This document shows, one piece after another, positions 1-7,409 of a DNA stretch of 7,409 nt. The position numbers were made by a program, and so were the translations under genes. How positions within the stretch are numbered: position 1 is the first letter of the stretch; each line of letters begins with the position of its first letter. The notes below the pieces were generated by a model. The model saw only the letters and a program-made list of their open reading frames with translations. It had not been told where the DNA came from and did no database searches. Location of the stretch: positions 1 through 7,409 of the forward strand of contig DNFG01000175.1 of NCBI GenBank assembly GCA_003487005.1, written 5' to 3'. The stretch is from Bryobacterales bacterium (lineage in GTDB: Bacteria > Acidobacteriota > Terriglobia > Bryobacterales > Bryobacteraceae).

Positions 1-2096
1 TCTCCCCTCTCGAACGTGCATTTGCCTTCGCCTGCGAACGCCATTCCCATCAATTGCGCGCCTCGGGCGAGCCCTACATGATGCACCCGGTCGCCGTCGC
101 CCGCATCCTCGCCGATCGCCGCATGGACATCGTCTGCCTTTCCACCGCCCTGCTCCACGATGTCCTCGAGGACACCGAAACGACCCTCGAGGAGATTCGA
201 CGCCTGTTCGGCGACGAGGTCGCCCGCTGCGTCAACGGCGTCACCAAACTCAGCAAAATCGAGTTGTCCAGCCGCGAGATCCGCCAGGCCGAAAGCGTGC
301 GGAAGATGCTGTTGGCCATGGTGGAAGACATCCGCGTCATCCTCGTCAAACTGGCGGACCGTCTCCACAACATGCGCACCCTCTCCTCGCTCTCGCGTGA
401 GCGCCAGGAGCGCATCGCCGCCGAGACTCTCGAACTGTACTCGCCCATCGCCCACCGGCTCGGCATGGGCAAACTGCGCGTCGAACTCGAGGACCTCGCC
501 TTCCAGTACATCGAGCCGGCCGCCCATCAAATGGTCACCGGCGCAATCGAATCCCGCCGCGCCGCCAACGAGGAGTTCCTCCAGACCATCTGCCGGACCG
601 TCGAGCGCAAACTCTCCCACGAAATGATCCCCGCCAGGGTCGAAGGCCGGATGAAACGGCCCTGGTCCATCTACCAGAAGCTCAAGAAGCAGCGCATCGA
701 GATCGACCAGGTCTACGACCTGCTCGGCGTCCGCATCATCACCGACTCGGTCAAGAACTGCTATGCCGCGCTCGGCGTCATCCACAACGAATGGCACCCC
801 ATCCCAGGGCGGATCAAGGACTGGATCGCCATTCCCCGCCCCAACCTCTACCAGTCGCTCCACACTTCCGTGATGGGGCCGAAGGGCGTCTCCTTCGAGG
901 TCCAGATCCGCACCGAAGAGATGCACCGCATCGCCGAGGAAGGCATCGCGGCGCACTGGAAGTACAAGGAAGGCCGCCGCGGTCGCGCCGAGGACGATCA
1001 GCGCATCGCCTGGCTCCGCCAGCTCGTCGAGTGGCAGCGCGAAATGCGCGACCCCGGCGACTTCATGTCCAACCTCAAGGTGGACCTGTACCCGGAAGAG
1101 GTTTATTGCTTCACGCCCAAGGGCAAAGTCGTCGTCCTGCCTCGTGATGCCACCCCCGTCGACTTCGCCTACGCCATCCATACCGACGTCGGCCACACCT
1201 GCACCGGCGCCAAGGTCAATGGCCGGATGACGCCCCTCAAGCACATCCTCCGCAATGGCGACATCGTCGAAATCCTCACCTCGAACAACGCTACACCCAG
1301 CCGCGACTGGCTCAGTTTCGTCAAAACCGCCCGCGCCAAGAACAAAATCCGCCACGTCATCAACGCCAGTGAGCGCGAAAAGGCCGTCGATCTCGGCGCC
1401 AAACTTCTCGAACGCGAGGCCCGGCGCCTTGGCGTCCCTCTCAGCCGTGTCTCGAAAGCGCAGATGGATTCCGTCGCCAGCGATTACGGATACAGCAAAA
1501 CCGAGGACCTGCACGCCGCGCTCGGCTGGGGCAAGGTCTCCCCGCGCCAGGTCCTGACCAAACTCGCTCCGGAAACCGTCGAACCCGAAGCCCCGCCTCA
1601 GGCCCCGGCCTCCCCCCTCACCCCACAGGAGCGCGAAGCCTTCAAGGACTATGTCGTCCACGTCAAAGGACTCGACGACCTCCTCACCTACCTCGCCAAG
1701 TGCTGCAATCCCATCCGCGGCGAGCCCATTGTCGGCTACATCACCCGTGGCAAAGGCGTCGCCGTTCACTCGCGCACCTGCCCGAACGTCATGAACCTCA
1801 TGTATGAGGCCGAACGCCGCATCGACGTCGAATGGGCCCGCACCGGAGCCGATTCCTTCCGCGTCCGCCTCGTCGTCCATACCGACGACCGCACCGGTAT
1901 CCTGAATGCGTTGACCCAGATCCTGGTCAACGACAATATCAATATCCGCAGCGTCGAAGCCAAAGGCGACGAAAAGCGCTTCGACTCCGCAACCGTCGAA
2001 ATGACCATCGAGGTCCGCGACAAAAAACAGCTGGAACGCACCGTCTCCGCCATGCGCCGACTCCCCGGCGTTCGCGACATCGAACGAGTCCACTGA
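1..2096 (+). CDS. rel: Bifunctional (p)ppGpp synthetase/hydrolase, RelA/SpoT family, 5'-truncated
   Basis: This enzyme makes and degrades the alarmone (p)ppGpp in the cytoplasm, the switch of the stringent response. The gene enters from the left edge: the first full codon is at 3, and the frame is open with family-like residues before the TTG at 54, so the start lies upstream. Numbering from codon 54, the HD hydrolase domain shows SGEPY and MMHP, HDVLED at 35-40 and ADRLHNMRT, so hydrolase residues look intact. The synthetase domain has RIKDWIAIP (the RxKD form of bifunctional enzymes, not the ExDD form of RelA), YQSLHTS and EVQIRT. A TGS domain lies at about 350-410. A Pro/Ala-rich linker at about 503-526 precedes a zinc-finger-like region with C550, C551, H572 and C576. 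An ACT domain covers about 602-680. The visible 697 codons fit a nearly complete long RSH protein. Family assignment is secure; bifunctionality is inferred from motifs. Confidence 0.97.
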   Translation, partial: SPLERAFAFACERHSHQLRASGEPYMMHPVAVARILADRRMDIVCLSTALLHDVLEDTETTLEEIRRLFGDEVARCVNGVTKLSKIELSSREIRQAESVRKMLLAMVEDIRVILVKLADRLHNMRTLSSLSRERQERIAAETLELYSPIAHRLGMGKLRVELEDLAFQYIEPAAHQMVTGAIESRRAANEEFLQTICRTVERKLSHEMIPARVEGRMKRPWSIYQKLKKQRIEIDQVYDLLGVRIITDSVKNCYAALGVIHNEWHPIPGRIKDWIAIPRPNLYQSLHTSVMGPKGVSFEVQIRTEEMHRIAEEGIAAHWKYKEGRRGRAEDDQRIAWLRQLVEWQREMRDPGDFMSNLKVDLYPEEVYCFTPKGKVVVLPRDATPVDFAYAIHTDVGHTCTGAKVNGRMTPLKHILRNGDIVEILTSNNATPSRDWLSFVKTARAKNKIRHVINASEREKAVDLGAKLLEREARRLGVPLSRVSKAQMDSVASDYGYSKTEDLHAALGWGKVSPRQVLTKLAPETVEPEAPPQAPASPLTPQEREAFKDYVVHVKGLDDLLTYLAKCCNPIRGEPIVGYITRGKGVAVHSRTCPNVMNLMYEAERRIDVEWARTGADSFRVRLVVHTDDRTGILNALTQILVNDNINIRSVEAKGDEKRFDSATVEMTIEVRDKKQLERTVSAMRRLPGVRDIERVH

Positions 2097-2097
2097 C

Positions 2098-2102
2098 GAG
2101 GA
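2098..2102 (+). promoter_or_regulatory. Ribosome binding site for the DUF971 gene
   Basis: GAGGA lies just after the rel stop codon. It is 3 bases from the ATG at 2106 and 9 bases from a second in-frame ATG at 2112. The second spacing is closer to the usual optimum, so translation may start at 2112, giving a protein two residues shorter. Confidence 0.55.
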
Positions 2103-2105
2103 ACC

Positions 2106-2471
2106 ATGCCCATGCCTGCCCCCGTTTCCACCGATCCCCTCCACCTGGCTATCTCCAGGTCCAAAGGAATCACCATCGATTGGACCGACGGCCACACCAG
2201 CCGCCTCTCCAATGAACTCCTCCGCGACCACTGCCCCTGCGCTTCCTGCACCGGCGCCCACGGCACCCCGCCCCAGCGCACCAACTTCTCCACGGCCGCG
2301 GCCCCAGACCCCGCCAACCCCTTCCAGATGTTCACCCCCAAACCCAAAATCGTCAACGTCGAAGAGGTCGGCGCTTACGCCATCCGCATCCACTGGAATG
2401 ACGGCCATAGCTCCGGCATCTACTCCTTTGAACACCTCCGCAAGATCGATCCGGACTCGCAGCCCGGCTAG
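2106..2471 (+). CDS. DUF971 (GBBH-like N-terminal domain) protein
   Basis: This small cytoplasmic protein of 121 residues consists almost wholly of one DUF971 domain, the fold also found at the N terminus of gamma-butyrobetaine hydroxylases. The domain shows two matching W-x-D-G-H motifs, WTDGH at 26-30 and WNDGHSSGIYSF near 98-109, followed by HLRKID. It also has a Cys cluster, C43, C45 and C48, with H42 and H52 nearby, which suggests zinc binding as in the hydroxylase N-terminal domain. There is no oxygenase domain, so it is not itself a hydroxylase. In other bacteria this domain occurs alone or fused to Mrp/ApbC-type Fe-S carrier ATPases, but its role is unsettled. It starts 9 bases after rel and probably shares its transcript. 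The Pro-rich stretch at about 54-82 between the Cys cluster and the second motif looks like a flexible insertion. The family call is firm; function is unknown. Confidence 0.9.
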   Translation: MPMPAPVSTDPLHLAISRSKGITIDWTDGHTSRLSNELLRDHCPCASCTGAHGTPPQRTNFSTAAAPDPANPFQMFTPKPKIVNVEEVGAYAIRIHWNDGHSSGIYSFEHLRKIDPDSQPG

Positions 2472-2479
2472 CCGCGCCC

Positions 2480-3268
2480 ATGTCTCCGCTGTTGCCCGCC
2501 CTGTTGCTCGCCGCCGCCGCCGCCCCTGCTCAAAACCCTGAATGGCAGGTCGTCTTCGCCGCCCACCGCGGCGGCATCGTGGAGGGCAAACCCGAAAACA
2601 CCCTCGCCGCCTTCGAGTCCGCCATCCACGACGGCATCCGTGTCATCGAGATCGACCTGCGCGCCACCCGCGACGGCCACATCGTCATCCTCCACGATCC
2701 CACCCTCGACCGCACCACCAACGGCCGCGGACCCGTCACCGAAATGACCCTCGCCGAAGTCCGCCAGCTCGACGCCGGCGGCGGTCAGCGCGTCCCCACT
2801 TTCGAGGAGGTCCTCGCACTGTCGAAACGGACCGGCGTCAAACTCCTGCTCGATATCAAGGAAGGCCCCGGACTCGACAAGCGCCGCGTCGTCCGCCTCG
2901 TCGAACAGGCCGGCGCCGTCCTCGACGTCATCGCCGGTCCTCGCAGTCTCGACGACCTCCGCGAATTCCGCAGACTGAACCCGAACCTGCGCACGCTCGG
3001 CTTCATCCCTTCGCCCGGGGACATTGAACCGTTCGTCGCGGCCGGCGCCGATATCATTCGCCTCTGGCCCCGCTGGATCGAGGCCGATCCCGCGCTCGTT
3101 GCCCGCGTCCACCGCCTCGGTAAACCCGTCTGGACCACCGCCGGCGACGCCCCCCGCCCCGAACTCGAAGCCCTGATTCAGCGCGGCGTCAACGGCATCC
3201 TCGGCGACCGCCCCGCCCTGCTCCGCGCCATCGAACAGGACCGCCTCAAGGCCGCCCCGGTTCGCTGA
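2480..3268 (+). CDS. Exported glycerophosphodiester phosphodiesterase (GDPD family)
   Basis: The product (262 residues) should hydrolyse glycerophosphodiesters, or a related phosphodiester, to glycerol 3-phosphate and an alcohol outside the cytoplasmic membrane. Residues 1-17 form a signal peptide of Leu/Ala type ending APA, with likely cleavage before Q18. It has no Lys or Arg in its n-region. The TIM-barrel core follows: HRGG (H29), PENTLAAF at 38-45, EID at 57-59 and HDPTLDRTT starting at H72, which give both catalytic His and two acidic metal ligands. The third acidic position, usually Glu in an E-x-K motif, reads D125 in LLLDIK. WTTAG at 218 and GDRP at 242 close the barrel. The mature length is like cytoplasmic UgpQ-type enzymes, shorter than GlpQ. 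ATG 2480 is the only start after the in-frame stop at 2429, and no Shine-Dalgarno sequence is visible, so translation may depend on the gene 8 bases upstream. The exact substrate cannot be told. Confidence 0.92.
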   Translation: MSPLLPALLLAAAAAPAQNPEWQVVFAAHRGGIVEGKPENTLAAFESAIHDGIRVIEIDLRATRDGHIVILHDPTLDRTTNGRGPVTEMTLAEVRQLDAGGGQRVPTFEEVLALSKRTGVKLLLDIKEGPGLDKRRVVRLVEQAGAVLDVIAGPRSLDDLREFRRLNPNLRTLGFIPSPGDIEPFVAAGADIIRLWPRWIEADPALVARVHRLGKPVWTTAGDAPRPELEALIQRGVNGILGDRPALLRAIEQDRLKAAPVR

Positions 3269-4520
3269 GCCACATTCCCCGCAGCCCGTACAACTGGATC
3301 AGGTGATGATCCATGATCCGCTCCGCCGCGCCAGGCTCGATCGTCGTCGCATTGTCCGCGCCATAGCCTCCGTAAGCGGCTGAACGGATGTCGGGAATGT
3401 AGCCCGGCCACGGGTCCCCGGTGCTCTGCGTGTAACCGTAGAACAGCGGCGACGGCACATCCGCCTCCCGCTTCCACCGCGTCTGCATCGACAGGAACGG
3501 CTCGCCCGGCACTGTCGCGATCGCGATCTCTCCATTGATCAGAACCGTCGTCAAACCCACGCGGATCGTCTGCTGCTTGTCCCAACGGCCCTGGAATGTG
3601 AGCGTCTCAGTTCTGTGCCGGATCGACGCCGGCTTTGCCTCGCCCGCTGGAATGCGCCCGGCGGTCTTCAGGACCTCATCGGCCAGCAGATCGCCCATTC
3701 GCGTCATCGTGGCGAAGTCCTTCTCCGTGTCCCCGGACCGTCCCTGGAACAAAGGGTTCGTTTCCGCCGCCGCCCCCTGCACGAACATCGCCTGCACGCC
3801 CGGCATCGCCGCCTCCATCCGTCGCTGCAAAACGCCCGGAAAATCGCCCGAATATAGGCAATTCGTCGTCCCCAACGCCACCGGATGCGCCGTGTAATGC
3901 ACGATCAGCGCCTTCGGCGCCCCATCGGCCGCCGCCACCTGTAACAACACAAACTCCGGATCCACCGGCCCGTGCGGCACCCGGTCCAGGTTGTCGAACA
4001 ACGCCCGCGCCCGCCCGTCTTCGCGCAATAACAATCGGTTATACCCCAGCCGGATCGATCCCCGCGCCAGCGATAGCCGCGCCGGCGCCATCGCCGCCGC
4101 CGCCTCCCGCAGCACCCACAGCACCTTCTCCTCCACTTCCGCCAGATACGCCGAAGGCCTCTCCGACCCCAGAGATGCCGCCAGAAACGCTGGCGCCGAA
4201 TGTGTGTGCGAAGGCGCCAGCAGCACCACCGGCAGATTCAATTCCGCCTTCGCCCGCGCAAAAATCCGCTCGCTCGCGATCGAACCCAGATCCATCGTCA
4301 CAATCGCCATCCGGCTCCCACCCGCCTCCAGCACCAGCGCCTTCGCATACAGCGCATCATGCACCCCCGTCGCCGGTCCACACTTGCGGTTCCGGTACCC
4401 ATACATCGGCCCGAACTGCGCCGGCGTAATCTCGATCCGCGCCAGACCGGCCAGCAGATCCTGCGCCGGCAGCGCCGCCGTCGCGAGGAATCCCGCCAAC
4501 AGAAATCGAACTGCGTTCAT
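3246..4520 (-). CDS. Exported neutral/alkaline ceramidase-like metal hydrolase, probably lacking the catalytic serine
   Basis: A 424-residue protein with signal peptide MNAVRFLLAGFLATAALPA and likely cleavage before Q20. It resembles the N-terminal catalytic domain of neutral/alkaline ceramidases, which cut the amide bond of ceramide with a zinc ion and a serine nucleophile. Candidate zinc ligands are all present: SHTHSAP at 104-110, H212 in YTAHPV followed by SGDFPG at 224-229, E340 in VPGEPF, and Y374 in PGYIP. The segment matching the nucleophile motif GDVSPN of characterised enzymes reads AAETNP at 251-256, with Asn where Ser is expected. The C-terminal accessory domain of full ceramidases (roughly 650 residues) is also missing. 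The substrate is therefore probably not ceramide, or the chemistry differs; it may be an esterase or amidase of unknown target. The start is set by a strong ribosome binding site. Its 3' end overlaps the convergent GDPD gene by 23 bases. Confidence 0.88.
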   Translation of the reverse strand: MNAVRFLLAGFLATAALPAQDLLAGLARIEITPAQFGPMYGYRNRKCGPATGVHDALYAKALVLEAGGSRMAIVTMDLGSIASERIFARAKAELNLPVVLLAPSHTHSAPAFLAASLGSERPSAYLAEVEEKVLWVLREAAAAMAPARLSLARGSIRLGYNRLLLREDGRARALFDNLDRVPHGPVDPEFVLLQVAAADGAPKALIVHYTAHPVALGTTNCLYSGDFPGVLQRRMEAAMPGVQAMFVQGAAAETNPLFQGRSGDTEKDFATMTRMGDLLADEVLKTAGRIPAGEAKPASIRHRTETLTFQGRWDKQQTIRVGLTTVLINGEIAIATVPGEPFLSMQTRWKREADVPSPLFYGYTQSTGDPWPGYIPDIRSAAYGGYGADNATTIEPGAAERIMDHHLIQLYGLRGMWLSEPGRP

Positions 4521-4524
4521 GATG

Positions 4525-4531
4525 CCTCCCT
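4525..4531 (-). promoter_or_regulatory. Shine-Dalgarno site for the ceramidase-like gene
   Basis: On the minus strand AGGGAGG precedes the ATG at 4520 by four bases (CATC). This is the strongest ribosome binding site in the window, and it fixes the start ahead of a clean signal peptide. Confidence 0.8.
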
Positions 4532-4544
4532 TCGTGTTTCCTCG

Positions 4545-4550
4545 ATTATG
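4545..4550 (-). promoter_or_regulatory. Candidate -10 element for the ceramidase-like gene
   Basis: On the minus strand this hexamer reads CATAAT, five of six matches to TATAAT, and stands out from the GC-rich background. A start point near 4538 would leave a short leader holding the ribosome binding site. The best upstream partner is TTCCCC at 4570-4575, only three of six matches to TTGACA and with a 19-base spacer, so the call is tentative. Confidence 0.3.
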
Positions 4551-4581
4551 GACCGATTCCCTGCCCCGTGGGGAACTCTGT

Positions 4582-4587
4582 TACACT
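4582..4587 (+). promoter_or_regulatory. Possible weak -10 element for the glycosyltransferase gene
   Basis: TACACT matches four of six bases of TATAAT and lies 28 bases before the ATG at 4616. No convincing -35 element is found 16-19 bases upstream. It is listed only because a promoter is expected in this divergent spacer. Confidence 0.2.
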
Positions 4588-4615
4588 GCGGTTCGACGCC
4601 TCCTCCCCCACTTTC

Positions 4616-5839
4616 ATGAGCGATTCCGCCCGCCTCCACCTCCTCTTGTTCGCCTACTACTACCCGCCCGAGAACACCTCCGGCGCCGCCCGCCCCGCCC
4701 GTCTCACCCGCTACCTCCCCGAAGCCAATATCCACTGCCACGTCATCGCCCACGGCCATCCACCCCCGGACCAGGCCCGGCCCGACACCACCTACGTCCT
4801 CCCCGGCCACGGCCGCCCCCTGCCCGAAACCCTCTGCCGCTTCACCCAGCGCTACCTTCTGCGCATCAATGAGCGCCTCGACTGGGTCCCCGCCGCCCTC
4901 GCCGCCGCTCACGATCACGCCCGCTCCCACCCCGTCGACGCCATCTTCTCCACTTCCCCGCCCCTCGCCCCCCACCTCGCCGCACTCGCCTTCCACCGCC
5001 ACTCAGGCTTGCCCTGGATCGCCGATTTCCGCGATCCCCTCGCCGGCAACGCCACCCGCGTCCACCGCCTCTTCAACTACGACCCCGCCCTCGAACGGCG
5101 CATCTTCCGCCACGCCTCGCTCTGCCTCGCCAATACCGACGGTCTCGCCGACCAGTGGCGCCAGCGCCATCCCGCCCACGCCTCAAAAATCCATCTGCTC
5201 TGGAACGGCTTCGATCCCGCCGTCGCTCCGCCCTCCCCCCAACCTCGTCCGCCCGGTCCGAAAATCATCCTCCACGCCGGCTCTCTCTACGCCAACCGCC
5301 GTCCCGAAAACTTCCTTCACGCTCTGGCCGCCCTCGCTCAATCCGGTGACGTGAAACCCGCCGACTGGCAAGCCGTTCTCCTCGGTCCCACCGCCCCCGA
5401 CACCTTCATCCACTCTCAATCCGAACGCGCCCAACTCGAAACCGCCGGCCTGCTCCATGTTGATAGCCGCCTCGCCTCCCGCGAAGAGGCCGCCCAGGCC
5501 CAGGCCGATGCCGACATCCTCCTCCTGCTCGATATCCCCGAGCGCGACAACTCCATCCAGGTCCCCGCCAAACTCTTCGACTACGCCCGCACCGGCCAGC
5601 CCATCATCGCCTGGACCCCCGATGGCTCCCCCGCCCGCCGCCTCCTTGAACAGGCCGGACCCGACGTCCTCTGTCTCTCCCCGCTCACGCCCACCGCCGA
5701 AGCCGCCGCCCGCCTCGCTGCTTTCCTCCGCCGCCCGCTCACCCGCCGCCCGCTCAACCCCGCCTTCGCCGAAGCCTTCGACGGCCGCCGCCAGGCCCTC
5801 ACGCTCGCCTCCGCCATTCGGGCTCTCAAACGAATATAG
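4616..5839 (+). CDS. GT-B fold glycosyltransferase, GT4-like family
   Basis: The product (407 residues) should transfer a sugar from a nucleotide donor to an acceptor, most likely in surface polysaccharide or glycolipid synthesis at the inner face of the membrane. The N-terminal half begins with LLFAYYYPPENTSGAARPARL, the acceptor-side signature of this subgroup, followed by IFSTSPPLAPH and DFRDPL at 137-142. The C-terminal donor half has NGFDP at 197-201, the strand HAGSLY at 220-225, and VPAKLFDYARTGQPI at 316-330. This last segment matches the donor-binding VPxKLFEY motif of relatives, but with Asp at 322 for the usual Glu. There is no signal peptide or membrane helix. ATG 4616 is preferred over GTG 4568 because family similarity begins only after it. 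No Shine-Dalgarno sequence is seen. It lies 7 bases before the oxidoreductase gene, suggesting one transcript. Family is firm; sugar and acceptor are unknown. Confidence 0.88.
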   Translation: MSDSARLHLLLFAYYYPPENTSGAARPARLTRYLPEANIHCHVIAHGHPPPDQARPDTTYVLPGHGRPLPETLCRFTQRYLLRINERLDWVPAALAAAHDHARSHPVDAIFSTSPPLAPHLAALAFHRHSGLPWIADFRDPLAGNATRVHRLFNYDPALERRIFRHASLCLANTDGLADQWRQRHPAHASKIHLLWNGFDPAVAPPSPQPRPPGPKIILHAGSLYANRRPENFLHALAALAQSGDVKPADWQAVLLGPTAPDTFIHSQSERAQLETAGLLHVDSRLASREEAAQAQADADILLLLDIPERDNSIQVPAKLFDYARTGQPIIAWTPDGSPARRLLEQAGPDVLCLSPLTPTAEAAARLAAFLRRPLTRRPLNPAFAEAFDGRRQALTLASAIRALKRI

Positions 5840-5846
5840 TGTCTCC

Positions 5847-7114
<1,268 letters not shown>

Positions 7115-7118
<4 letters not shown>

Positions 7119-7409
7119 GGCAGCACTTCGATCGCCCGCAACCGCCGCCCCTCGGCTTCATACTCGACACGCACCCGCAGCGGCGCCGGCAGCGCCCCGC
7201 ACTGGAGTTCCAGCGCCCCCGAACGGCCCGTGATCCGCACATTGTCCGGTTGATCCAGCGTCAGCCACTCCGCCCCGCCGGCCGTGTCGATCCGCGCCCG
7301 CGGCATCGGACCCTCGCACTCCAGATACGCGAACAACCCCGTCACCGACGGCAGCGGCGGCGGCGGTTGCAGTTCGCGAAGACAGAGGAGGAGCGGGCGG
7401 GGGGACCGC
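7115..7409 (-). CDS. C-terminal part of an unidentified protein, truncated by the window edge
   Basis: The minus-strand frame stays open from the right edge to a TAG at 7115-7117, giving 97 visible codons. A GTG at 7345 could be read as a start, but the frame continues upstream through Leu-rich codons and a PPPP run (7355-7366), so a larger gene entering from the right is more likely. The stretch from about 7345 downward looks like a small all-beta domain: alternating hydrophobic residues, a Cys pair (LECEG and LQCG), then PLRVRVEYE and a final RAIEVLP. I recall similar C-terminal modules on acidobacterial proteins, including TPR proteins, but cannot name the family. Third codon positions are strongly G/C, supporting real coding. 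Its stop overlaps the stop of the convergent oxidoreductase gene by four bases. Confidence 0.6.

Larger units (their letters stand above)
4521..4615. other. Divergent intergenic region
   Basis: This spacer of about 95 bases separates the ceramidase-like gene (-) from the glycosyltransferase gene (+) and is the only intergenic stretch longer than 10 bases in the window. It is visibly less GC-rich than its surroundings in parts (4531-4560 and 4574-4587). It must hold the promoter of the minus-strand gene, and probably that of the plus-strand pair. I see no strong terminator, riboswitch or long inverted repeat in it. Confidence 0.7.

Noticed and set aside
54..56. TTG as the start codon of the Rel protein
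   Set aside because: The same frame is open to the left edge and encodes residues typical of the RSH HD domain just before it (AFAFA, then H and Q/R before SGEPY), so the gene begins outside the window.
3635..4429. A plus-strand open frame (264 codons) opposite the ceramidase-like gene
   Set aside because: Its translation is a Pro/Ala/Ser low-complexity string. The minus-strand gene has conserved motifs, a signal peptide and a ribosome binding site.
4564..4573. CCCCGTGGGG inverted repeat as an operator or terminator
   Set aside because: Arms of four bases with a two-base centre are expected by chance in GC-rich DNA, there is no T-run, and the flanking bases do not extend the pairing.
4568..4615. 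GTG 4568 as the glycosyltransferase start, adding 16 residues
   Set aside because: The added residues resemble no family N terminus, no ribosome binding site precedes the GTG, and family similarity begins right after ATG 4616.
5457..5846. A 130-residue N-terminal extension of the oxidoreductase
   Set aside because: It is Pro/Ser/Ala-rich and lies out of frame within the glycosyltransferase gene, while the Tat signal starts cleanly at ATG 5847.
7349..7366. CGG/GCC triplet runs here and elsewhere as repeats or microsatellites
   Set aside because: They are short and imperfect, and are explained by Pro and Ala codons in real reading frames.

Overview
The window is a high-GC bacterial chromosomal segment with dense, mostly co-directional genes. 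It shows no phage, transposon, CRISPR or RNA genes. The gene set is a Rel stringent-response enzyme, a DUF971 protein, a secreted GDPD phosphodiesterase, a secreted neutral-ceramidase-like protein, a GT-B glycosyltransferase and a Tat-exported Gfo/Idh/MocA oxidoreductase. Together with its codon use, this resembles Acidobacteriota of the Solibacter/Bryobacter type. That assignment is inference from gene content, because no taxonomic marker is present.

Layout. Positions 1-3268 (+) hold a tight three-gene cluster: the 3' part of a bifunctional Rel enzyme, a 121-residue DUF971 protein 9 bases downstream, and a GDPD phosphodiesterase 8 bases after that. Positions 3246-4520 (-) encode the ceramidase-like protein, whose 3' end overlaps the GDPD gene tail-to-tail by 23 bases. 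Positions 4521-4615 are the only real intergenic region, a divergent spacer of about 95 bases that must carry starts in both directions. Positions 4616-7118 (+) hold a two-gene unit, glycosyltransferase then Gfo/Idh/MocA protein, separated by 7 bases. From 7115 to the window end (-) lies the C-terminal part of an unidentified protein whose stop codon overlaps the preceding stop by four bases.

How the genes may work together. The first cluster pairs alarmone turnover with a small probable metal-binding protein and an exported phosphodiesterase; the link is positional only. The GDPD and ceramidase-like proteins are both exported, probably lipid-related hydrolases, and both have a predicted A|Q signal-peptidase junction. 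The glycosyltransferase and oxidoreductase may act in one surface-glycan or sugar pathway, which is inferred from tight spacing.

I see no clearly new system. The more interesting points are the ceramidase-like protein with an intact-looking metal site but no nucleophile serine, the shared A|Q junctions, two convergent 3' overlaps that leave no room for terminators, and a strong C-over-G bias of the + strand that holds in genes of both orientations.
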